NCBI GenBank assembly: GCA_945898025.1
Contig: CAMDGT010000019.1
Coordinates: 1 to 10,893 of the forward strand
DNA from: Rickettsia typhi
Lineage (GTDB): Bacteria > Pseudomonadota > Alphaproteobacteria > Rickettsiales > UBA1997
DNA: 10,893 nucleotides
Direction: 5' to 3'
This document shows positions 1 to 5,678 of the stretch, piece after piece. Under the pieces are notes generated by a model that was given only the letters and a program-made list of their open reading frames with translations, ran no database searches and was not told the DNA's origin. How positions within the stretch are numbered: the stretch's first letter is position 1; each line of letters starts with the position of its first letter. The translations under genes were made by a program, and so were the position numbers.

Positions 1-476
1 CTACAAAATAGCCTGCGCCAACACCAAATCAAATATTCCATTATTTTTTCTGTTATTATATCTAATTTTGAGTGATTAACAACTTGACAATTAAACTGAA
101 TGTAAAGCCAATTAGTGAGCATTATGCTCGTCTGTCATTATTTTACTGCCTTTCTTCATATTCTCGTCAATTTTAACCATAATATTCATAAAATCATTAT
201 CATCTTCATCATCTTTCTGTTTCTTCTTATTTCCCCTCGCAAACGAATCTGGCGAAGCATACACCAAGCGGTTTTGTAAGTTGCTCCTATTTCTCTTTGA
301 AGCCACAAAGCATTAATTTTTTTTACCATTTAAGAATAAATGAATTGCATAAAACCATTTTTTTAAATCTGCCATAAAAAATAACAATTAATTATGTCGC
401 TAAATAAAATGATTGAATATTTAATTAATCACTTATAGCATTTTTGCTTTAAAATTAACTAAATAACAAAATATTT
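1..476. other. A+T-rich leader region without a confident gene
   Basis: This stretch precedes the SDR gene. Bases 1-75 and 2-79 stay open on the plus strand in two frames but give only about 25 codons each, so a gene end entering from the left edge cannot be told from chance. A weak minus-strand ORF occupies 112-306 and is listed separately. Bases 307-476 are mostly A/T runs with no RNA-gene fold that I can recognise. A poor promoter-like pair, TTGAAT at 413-418 and TATAGC at 434-439, has only a 15-base spacer. Transcription of the SDR-nth pair probably starts somewhere in this interval, but the sequence does not fix where. Confidence 0.5.
112..306 (-). CDS. Doubtful small hypothetical ORF (64 aa)
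   Basis: A 64-codon minus-strand ORF starts at GTG and ends at TAA, with an in-frame stop (TAA) three codons before the GTG. I do not recognise the product. It is very hydrophilic: a basic N-terminal part (KRNR, then GNKKKQK near residues 25-31) is followed by an acidic run (DDEDDND, residues 32-38) and a lysine-rich tail. It has no membrane segment, signal peptide or cysteine. No ribosome-binding site precedes the start, but none of the sure genes here has one either, so this is not evidence against it. G+C looks somewhat higher than in the surrounding spacer. It could be a real small gene, the remnant of a decayed longer gene, or chance. Confidence 0.25.
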   Translation of the reverse strand: MASKRNRSNLQNRLVYASPDSFARGNKKKQKDDEDDNDFMNIMVKIDENMKKGSKIMTDEHNAH

Positions 477-1265
477 ATGAATATCATAATTGTCGGCTCT
501 AGCTACGGAATAGGTAAAGAACTTGCTAAGCAGTATTTTTCTCAATTAACAAATGAAAATAAAGGCGGGTCATTAACCTTAATCGCAAGAGACACAAAAG
601 CTCTTAACGAACTTAGAAATGAATTAAATAAAAATAATAATCAATCAAAAACAGTTAGAATAATCGTTGCAGGGATTGATGTAACTAAACAAGAAGAGTT
701 TACAGATTTTCTACAAAATGCTGTTAAACAACAAAAAACCGATTTATTCATATATTGCGCTGGGGTTTATAGCCCAAATAATTTAGCTAACATAGACCTT
801 AAAATCGCCAATCAAACAATAGCAATTAATTTCACCGCCATTGCTAGTGCTCTTTCGGTAATAATACCACAAATGAAAGTTCAAAAATCAGGTCAAATTG
901 CACTATTTGGCAGTGTTGCAGGATATCGCGGGCTTCCAAACTCAGGTTTTTACGGAGCAACCAAAGCGGCAATAATTAATCTTGCGGAAACTCTTTATAT
1001 CGAGCTTAAACCCTACAATATAGGGGTTTCGCTAATAAATCCTGGTTTTGTAAAAACTCGTTTAACTGACCTTAATAACTTTAAGATGCCTTGCCTAATA
1101 TCAGCCAATGAGGCTTCAAGTTATATAATAAAAGGAATCAATCAAAGAGATTTTGAAATTCATTTTCCTAAAAAATTTACATTGCTAATGAAATTGATAA
1201 AAATTTTACCTAATAAAGTTTTTTTCAAATTATCGACAAAATTATTAAAAAATAATGAAAAATAA
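477..1265 (+). CDS. SDR-family NAD(P)-dependent oxidoreductase
   Basis: This is a 262-residue classical short-chain dehydrogenase/reductase, predicted to be a soluble Rossmann-fold enzyme that oxidises or reduces an alcohol/carbonyl with NAD(H) or NADP(H). The nucleotide-binding glycine motif is GSSYGIG at residues 7-13, with the first Thr of the usual TGxxxGxG replaced. A CAG in place of NNAG lies at 94-96. The catalytic tetrad is visible as Asn118 (INF), Ser146 (FGSVAG), Tyr159 and Lys163 (YGATK), and NPGFVKT at 188-194 is the usual loop after the active site. The C-terminal 40 residues are basic and contain a hydrophobic stretch (FTLLMKLIKIL) that might contact membrane. The substrate cannot be told from the sequence. 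FabG-like acyl carriers, lipids and sugars are all possible. The start ATG directly precedes the first beta strand, so it is secure. The gene overlaps nth by 11 bases, implying co-transcription. Confidence 0.92.
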   Translation: MNIIIVGSSYGIGKELAKQYFSQLTNENKGGSLTLIARDTKALNELRNELNKNNNQSKTVRIIVAGIDVTKQEEFTDFLQNAVKQQKTDLFIYCAGVYSPNNLANIDLKIANQTIAINFTAIASALSVIIPQMKVQKSGQIALFGSVAGYRGLPNSGFYGATKAAIINLAETLYIELKPYNIGVSLINPGFVKTRLTDLNNFKMPCLISANEASSYIIKGINQRDFEIHFPKKFTLLMKLIKILPNKVFFKLSTKLLKNNEK

Positions 1266-1932
1266 GGTTTTGTTGCCAATCAAGATAAGAGAATTAAATC
1301 AATCACAATTATCTAAAATTTTTACTATTTGGCAACAACAAAACCCCCGACCAAAAACAGAATTAATTTACCCCAACAACTACTGCCTACTAATAGCAAT
1401 AGTTCTTTCTGCTCAAAGCACTGATATTGCGGTTAATAAAGCAACGAAAGATTTATTTGCTGTAGCGGATGATGCAAAAAAAATGATTGCCCTAGGAGAA
1501 GATAATTTAAAAAAATACATAAAAAATATTGGTCTCTACAACGGCAAAGCGCATAACATTATTAAGCTTTCACAGAGTTTGATTGATGATTTTGAAGGCG
1601 AACCGCCAAATAACTTTGATAAGCTTTTCAGCTTAGCAGGAGTAGGAAGAAAAACCGCAGGAGTCTTTTTAAATTGTGCTTTTCATTATCCAATCATCGC
1701 CGTTGACACCCATGTATTTAGGGTTGCAAATCGTATAGGTATAATTAAAGAAGAAAATATTAAAAAAAGCGAAACTGCACTCAATAAAAAAATCAAGGAA
1801 CCCTGGAAAAAAGATGCCCATCACTGGATGATACTACATGGCAGATATATTTGCAAAGCAAGAAAGGCATTATGTTTAGAGTGCAAAATTAGCGATTGTT
1901 GCAATTACTACAAAAATATCTCAGCTATTTAA
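1255..1932 (+). CDS. nth: Endonuclease III (DNA glycosylase/AP lyase)
   Basis: This base-excision repair enzyme removes oxidised pyrimidines from DNA and cleaves the abasic site by beta-elimination. At 225 residues it is close to the usual 210-220. The helix-hairpin-helix is LAGVGRKTAG (127-136), with catalytic Lys133. The essential Asp151 lies in AVDTHVFRVANRIG. The 4Fe-4S loop is complete: Cys200, Cys207, Cys210 and Cys216 give C-X6-C-X2-C-X5-C, and an additional Cys215 sits beside the last ligand. LSAQSTD at 51-57 is the conserved early helix. The start codon lies within the last codons of the SDR gene (11-base overlap, different frame), and no other upstream start is possible without deeper overlap. 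Nine bases separate its stop from the convergent mreC stop, so there is little room for a terminator. Confidence 0.97.
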   Translation: MKNKVLLPIKIRELNQSQLSKIFTIWQQQNPRPKTELIYPNNYCLLIAIVLSAQSTDIAVNKATKDLFAVADDAKKMIALGEDNLKKYIKNIGLYNGKAHNIIKLSQSLIDDFEGEPPNNFDKLFSLAGVGRKTAGVFLNCAFHYPIIAVDTHVFRVANRIGIIKEENIKKSETALNKKIKEPWKKDAHHWMILHGRYICKARKALCLECKISDCCNYYKNISAI

Positions 1933-1941
1933 CCCCTTAAA

Positions 1942-2781
1942 TTAATTAGCAATTATACTCACAAAATCAAGATTAGAAATATTCTCGACCATTTGCACAA
2001 TTACATTGTTTTTTTCAGACTCAATGACTACACCTATTAAAATTCCCGCTGGCATTGTTTCGCCATCTCCCGAAGTAAAGACCCTCTCGCCAACTGCAAT
2101 ATTATGATTTTTTTGCAAATAAAGTAAATCCATTTTAACGGTGTTATTTCCCGATAAAATTCCTGAAACTCTTGATTTAGAGGTAACAATTGGAACTCTT
2201 GATTTAGCATCAGTCAATAGCATAACCGCAGATTTATACAAACCAATACTAACAACCCTACCAATCATTCCAATCGTTCCAGAAACCACCGAACCTTCTA
2301 TAATATTAGAATCAATTCCAGCATCTATAAAAATTTGATTGGTAAAAATTTGATTGGTACGACCTATGACTCTTGCACTCTTAAAATTATTGACTTTAGG
2401 AGAAATGAAATTTAGCAGAGATTTTAATTCTTTATTTTCTTCATATATATTTAAAGTTTTAATATAATGGTCACGGAGCTTGTTGTTTTCTTCTCGCAAG
2501 GCGATATTTTCATTTTTAGCAGAAATTAATTGATTGAAATTGGTAAATAAATCAACAACAGCATTAAAAGGCAAAGAAATTGTTGAAATAATTGGCTCCG
2601 AACAAGAAACAAAAAATATTGTTAAATTATCAGAAAAACTGCGATTAACCCTGCTGGTTATTATCATCACAATTGATAATATTATCAAAAAAAACATTTC
2701 TATTTTTTTAAAAGTTGAAGATAAATTATATTGTAAATTATAATTAATATCATTTTTTTTAAAATTGAGATATTGTCGCAT
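1942..2781 (-). CDS. mreC: Rod shape-determining protein MreC
   Basis: MreC is a bitopic inner-membrane protein that organises the lateral cell-wall elongation complex with MreB, MreD, RodA and PBP2. The 279 residues show a short cytoplasmic N-terminus, one membrane segment at about 28-45 (IEMFFLIILSIVMIITS), a charged coiled-coil at about 85-125 (AKNENIALREENNKLRD), and then the periplasmic beta-rich region with the conserved VIGR, DAG, GTIGMIGRV, LLTDAKSRVPI, SGILSG, GERVFTSGDGE and PAGILIGVV blocks. It is last in the gatA-lipB-mreC run, with a 3-base gap after lipB. mreB and mreD do not lie beside it, unlike the common mreBCD arrangement. A perfect 15-base tandem repeat (see the repeat at 2329-2358) gives TNQIFTNQIF at the start of the first beta domain. 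Confidence 0.96.
   Translation of the reverse strand: MRQYLNFKKNDINYNLQYNLSSTFKKIEMFFLIILSIVMIITSRVNRSFSDNLTIFFVSCSEPIISTISLPFNAVVDLFTNFNQLISAKNENIALREENNKLRDHYIKTLNIYEENKELKSLLNFISPKVNNFKSARVIGRTNQIFTNQIFIDAGIDSNIIEGSVVSGTIGMIGRVVSIGLYKSAVMLLTDAKSRVPIVTSKSRVSGILSGNNTVKMDLLYLQKNHNIAVGERVFTSGDGETMPAGILIGVVIESEKNNVIVQMVENISNLDFVSIIAN
2329..2358. repeat. 15-bp tandem duplication inside mreC
   Basis: The 15-mer AAAAATTTGATTGGT occurs twice head to tail (2329-2343 and 2344-2358) without a mismatch. It is in frame on the minus strand, so MreC reads TNQIF twice. By recalled comparison with other alphaproteobacterial MreC proteins, the distance from VIG to the DAG-like motif is about normal, so the duplication may have replaced sequence rather than lengthened the protein. 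Confidence 0.95.
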
Positions 2782-2784
2782 AAA

Positions 2785-3504
2785 TTATTGATTTATTATT
2801 TCTTGATAAGATTTTATAAAATGCTCCTTTATTTTTAGAAGAATCAACTGTTCAATGATTTTATAATCAAATTTTTGAAGTTTTTGTTGGTAAATTTTAG
2901 CGATTGAGGCTACTCCATAATTTTTTATTCCACAAGGAATAATATTATTAAAAAATGATAGATCTGGATCAATATTAACAGCAATGCCATGGTAAGAAAC
3001 CCATTTCTTTAATTTAATACCAATTGCCGATATTTTCTCCTCTTTGCCGTCGCAATCAACCCAAATGCCAACTCTATCTTCTCTAACCTCACCTTTTATT
3101 TTAAAATCAGCTAAAATATTGATAACCCAACTTTCTAAAAATTTTATAAATATTGAAATATCAGGGTTTTTAGGATAGAATAATTTTTTTAAATCAAGCA
3201 TAATATAAATTATCTTCATTTTAGGGCCATGAAAGGTATATTTACCGCCACGATTAGTTTTGAAAACTGGAATATTGCCGTTTATGTTAATAGCATCTTC
3301 ATTTTTTGCACTTACTCCTGCGGTATAAACAGCATCATGCTCTAAGACCCAAATTAAAGGAGGATGATTTTGATTAATTACTCCCTCAACTCTTTCCTGC
3401 ATTAATTCTAGAGCATTAGAAAAATTGATATATTTTGTCTCAAAACGCCATTCTATTTTTTCTAAATAATCATTAAAAACAGGATTATTTGATGTTTTTA
3501 TCAT
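2785..3504 (-). CDS. lipB: Octanoyltransferase (lipoate-protein ligase B)
   Basis: LipB transfers octanoyl from acyl carrier protein to the lipoyl domains of 2-oxoacid dehydrogenases and the glycine cleavage H protein, the first step of lipoate synthesis. LipA then inserts sulfur. At 239 residues it is near the usual length. RGGKYTFHGP at 85-94, Lys157 in EEKISAIGIK and catalytic Cys191 in IIPCGI are in the expected order, followed by the conserved YGVASI. One departure stands out: the signature usually reading HGPGQ is HGPKM here (residues 92-96), while the flanking YIMLDL is normal. The two catalytic residues remain, so activity is likely but not certain. The ATG at 3504 sits at the edge of an 11-bp inverted repeat. 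The gene lies 21 bases after gatA and 3 bases before mreC, so the three are probably one transcript. Confidence 0.94.
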   Translation of the reverse strand: MIKTSNNPVFNDYLEKIEWRFETKYINFSNALELMQERVEGVINQNHPPLIWVLEHDAVYTAGVSAKNEDAININGNIPVFKTNRGGKYTFHGPKMKIIYIMLDLKKLFYPKNPDISIFIKFLESWVINILADFKIKGEVREDRVGIWVDCDGKEEKISAIGIKLKKWVSYHGIAVNIDPDLSFFNNIIPCGIKNYGVASIAKIYQQKLQKFDYKIIEQLILLKIKEHFIKSYQEIINQ

Positions 3505-3523
3505 AAATTAATTGATAAAAACA
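3493..3523. repeat. Perfect 11-bp inverted repeat over the lipB start
   Basis: TGTTTTTATCA (3493-3503) and TGATAAAAACA (3513-3523) are exact reverse complements separated by 9 bases. In the gatA-lipB transcript the hairpin would begin 2 bases after the gatA stop, and the lipB start codon would sit at the loop-stem boundary. No T-run follows, so it does not look like an intrinsic terminator. It could modulate lipB initiation or be a protein-binding dyad. The stem is mostly A-T pairs. Confidence 0.7.
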
Positions 3524-3525
3524 AG

Positions 3526-4986
3526 TTATTTTAAAGATTCCTCTATCGCTAGGGCAACATTTAGCATTGTTTGCTCATCAAAATGTTTAGAAATAATTTG
3601 CAAACCAAGAGGCAAGCCATCGCTATCAAAACCCGCAGGAACTGACATTGCTGGCAATCCAGCTAAGTTAGCAGGAATGGTAAACATATCGTTTAGGTAG
3701 ATTTTAATTGGATCTTGACTAGTTAAATCTTTAGAAGAATCAATGGGAAATGCAGAATTAGGAGTTGCAGGAGTTAATATGGCATCAACTTTAGTAAATG
3801 CTTGTTTAAAATCTTCTAGAATTAACCTTCTAACTTGTTGTGCTTTTTTATAATAAGCATCGTAATATCCAGACGATAAAACATAAGTTCCTGTTAATAT
3901 TCTTTTTTTAACTTCTTTTCCAAAGCCTTCAGCGCGATTATTTTCATAAAATTGTTCAAGGGTTAGATTTTCCTGAGCACAACGAAAACCGTACCTAACT
4001 CCGTCGAATCTTGCCAAATTTGAAGATGCCTCAGCCGATGCAACAACATAATATATTGATGCTGAATATTTAGTGTGAGGCAAAGAAATATCAACTATAT
4101 TTGCACCACGATCTTTTAAGATATTAATGCCTTTTTGCCATAATTTTTCAATATCATCAGACATTCCGTCCATTCTATATTCTTTAGGAATTCCGATATT
4201 TAGGCCGTTGAGATTAGAATTAAGTAATGCCTCAAAGTTTGGCACCGGTATATTTATTGAAGTTGAATCTCTTTCATCAAAACCAGAGATAACTTTTTGC
4301 ATCAATGCGCCGTCGTAAACATTTTTTGCAAAAATGCCCGCTTGATCCATCGAGCTAGCAAAGGCAACCATTCCGTAGCGAGAACAACGACCATAAGTTG
4401 GCTTAATGCCTACAATGTTAGTAAATGATGCAGGCTGACGAATTGAGCCACCTGTATCGGAGCCAGTTGCTCCTGCACATAAATTTGCTGATACCGCACA
4501 AGAAGAACCGCCAGAAGAACCGCCCGGAACGAGATCTTCGTCAGAAGAATTTTTTTTATAAGGATTAATTACAGGACCAAAATGACTCGTTATGTTAGTA
4601 GAACCCATGGCGAATTCATCCATATTTAACTTGCCGAGATTAATTGCTCCCGCATCGAGTAGTTTTTGAGTTACTGTAGATTCATAGCTAGGGATGAAAT
4701 CTGCTAGCATTTTTGAGCCACAAGTAGTTTTAATGTTTTTAGTGCAGAATAGATCTTTGATTCCAATTGGAACCCCTGTTAAATTTGAGATATCACCCTT
4801 TTCAACTTGTTCATCGGCTTTTTTTGCCTCTAATTTTGCATTTTCAAAGTTGGTGGTAATAAAGGCATTAAGCCTTGTATTATTTTCAATATTTTTTATA
4901 TAACTATCTACAACCTCTGAAGGCTTGAATTGTTTGGCTTTGTAACCATTAATTAATTGAGAAATAGTTAATTTTGTAAGTTCCAT
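3526..4986 (-). CDS. gatA: Glu-tRNA(Gln)/Asp-tRNA(Asn) amidotransferase subunit A
   Basis: GatA is the glutaminase/amidase subunit of GatCAB. It releases ammonia from glutamine for transamidation of misacylated Glu-tRNA(Gln), and often Asp-tRNA(Asn), in organisms lacking GlnRS or AsnRS. At 486 residues it is full length. The amidase Ser-cisSer-Lys triad is visible: Lys77 in GVPIGIKDLF, Ser157 in PGGSSGGS and nucleophile Ser181 in GSDTGGSIRQPA. A small insertion (KKNSSDED, about 144-151) precedes the GGSS loop. The conserved C-terminal DAILTPATP and NLAGLPAMSVPAG blocks are present. The start is the first ATG after the divergent spacer, and the protein begins at the expected MELTKLT region. 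gatC and gatB are not adjacent, so the complex must be completed from elsewhere in the genome. It appears to head the gatA-lipB-mreC unit. Confidence 0.97.
   Translation of the reverse strand: MELTKLTISQLINGYKAKQFKPSEVVDSYIKNIENNTRLNAFITTNFENAKLEAKKADEQVEKGDISNLTGVPIGIKDLFCTKNIKTTCGSKMLADFIPSYESTVTQKLLDAGAINLGKLNMDEFAMGSTNITSHFGPVINPYKKNSSDEDLVPGGSSGGSSCAVSANLCAGATGSDTGGSIRQPASFTNIVGIKPTYGRCSRYGMVAFASSMDQAGIFAKNVYDGALMQKVISGFDERDSTSINIPVPNFEALLNSNLNGLNIGIPKEYRMDGMSDDIEKLWQKGINILKDRGANIVDISLPHTKYSASIYYVVASAEASSNLARFDGVRYGFRCAQENLTLEQFYENNRAEGFGKEVKKRILTGTYVLSSGYYDAYYKKAQQVRRLILEDFKQAFTKVDAILTPATPNSAFPIDSSKDLTSQDPIKIYLNDMFTIPANLAGLPAMSVPAGFDSDGLPLGLQIISKHFDEQTMLNVALAIEESLK
4501..4524. repeat. 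12-bp tandem repeat in the gatA active-site loop
   Basis: AGAAGAACCGCC occurs twice in direct succession (4501-4512, 4513-4524), encoding GGSS twice on the minus strand (residues 155-162). This is the amidase GGSSGGS loop with the cis-Ser. The amino-acid pattern is normal for the family. What is notable is that both copies use exactly the same four codons. Confidence 0.9.
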
Positions 4987-5112
4987 TTTTTAAATTTAAT
5001 TCTAAGAATTGATTATTTTATACTGGTTAATTTATCAAATAATTTATAGACAAATTTTTTAATTATCAATAAAATAAAATAACTAATTTTTTAACAAAAT
5101 CTAACTTTAAAC
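4987..5112. promoter_or_regulatory. Divergent gatA/queF promoter region
   Basis: This 126-base A+T-rich spacer separates the divergent gatA and queF starts and must serve leftward, rightward or both transcripts. On the minus strand a sigma-70-like pair is TTGATA (plus 5033-5038) and TAATCA (plus 5010-5015) with a 17-base spacer, placing the start about 20-25 bases before gatA. On the plus strand TTGATT at 5009-5014 with TTATCA at 5032-5037 (17 bases) almost exactly overlaps it, so the two promoters would compete. Matches to consensus are partial. No preQ1-riboswitch-like sequence was seen before queF. Confidence 0.35.
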
Positions 5113-5604
5113 ATGAATAAAAAACTAACAAACAAGCTATTATTAGGGCAAGATTTATCAAAAGAATTTAATTCTGCAAAAAAAAATCAAAATAATCTTG
5201 TTAACAATCAAGCGATTTTACAAATTGTTGATAATCCTCACTGCGACAGCAATTATGTTGTTCGCTTTACTTGTCCAGAATTTACCTCTATTTGCCCTAT
5301 TACTTCACAGCCAGATTTTGCTCATCTTGTAATTGACTACATTCCAAACAAAAAAATTATTGAAAGCAAATCTCTTAAATTATACCTCACTTCATTTAGA
5401 AATTGTGGTTCATTTCACGAAGATTGCACCATAAAAATCGCCAAAGATCTTATCGCCATTAGCAAACCAAAATGGCTAAGAATTGCTGGATATTGGTATC
5501 CAAGAGGAGGTATTCCAATTGATATATTCTTTCAAAATGGCACCATTCCTAAAAAAACATTAATTCCAGAATTAGGAAATTTAAATTATCGCGGTAGAGG
5601 TTAA
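5113..5604 (+). CDS. queF: NADPH-dependent 7-cyano-7-deazaguanine reductase
   Basis: QueF reduces the nitrile of preQ0 to the aminomethyl of preQ1, which Tgt inserts at the wobble position of GUN tRNAs on the way to queuosine. At 163 residues it is the short, single-domain (tunnelling-fold) type rather than the duplicated form. The nucleophilic Cys61 lies in [12 protein letters not shown], with Asp68 as the proton donor. The family motif ESKSLKLY is at 84-91, and SFHED with His102-Glu103 is at 100-104. The N-terminal 40 residues (Asn/Lys-rich) are less conserved. No other queuosine gene is nearby, so preQ0 supply (queC, queD, queE) cannot be judged here. It is followed after 72 bases by htpG on the same strand. 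Confidence 0.95.
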   Translation: MNKKLTNKLLLGQDLSKEFNSAKKNQNNLVNNQAILQIVDNPHCDSNYVVRFTCPEFTSICPITSQPDFAHLVIDYIPNKKIIESKSLKLYLTSFRNCGSFHEDCTIKIAKDLIAISKPKWLRIAGYWYPRGGIPIDIFFQNGTIPKKTLIPELGNLNYRGRG

Positions 5605-5637
5605 ATATACTCTTGATTTTTTTAAAAAATTAACTAG

Positions 5638-5678
5638 CTTTTATTAAAAATTATTAACATTTAACTTTTATTAAAAAT
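5638..5678. repeat. 14-bp direct repeat upstream of htpG
   Basis: CTTTTATTAAAAAT occurs at 5638-5651 and again at 5665-5678, a 27-base period. The second copy runs into the htpG start codon. The sequence is low in complexity, so chance cannot be excluded. The spacing, between two and three helical turns, would also allow a protein pair. I see no CIRCE element, and no convincing heat-shock sigma promoter, in the 5605-5676 spacer. Confidence 0.5.

Noticed and set aside
1..79. Open plus-strand frames at the left edge that could be the 3' end of a gene, and a minus-strand frame ending in GIFDLVLAQAIL
   Set aside because: Each is about 25 codons, several frames are open at once, and none matches a family I recognise.
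84..106. Perfect TTGACA hexamer at 84-89 as a plus-strand promoter
   Set aside because: No TATAAT-like hexamer lies 16-18 bases downstream, and no gene starts within a reasonable distance.
1243..1260. Short A/T inverted repeat (ATTATT/AATAAT) at the nth start
   Set aside because: Six A-T pairs are expected often by chance at this base composition.
1930..1946. Bidirectional terminator between nth and mreC (ATTTAA/TTAAAT around CCCC)
   Set aside because: The stem is only six A-T pairs, overlaps the stop codons and has no adjoining T-run.
5039..5112. preQ1 riboswitch upstream of queF
   Set aside because: No compact C-rich hairpin followed by an A-rich tail is present.
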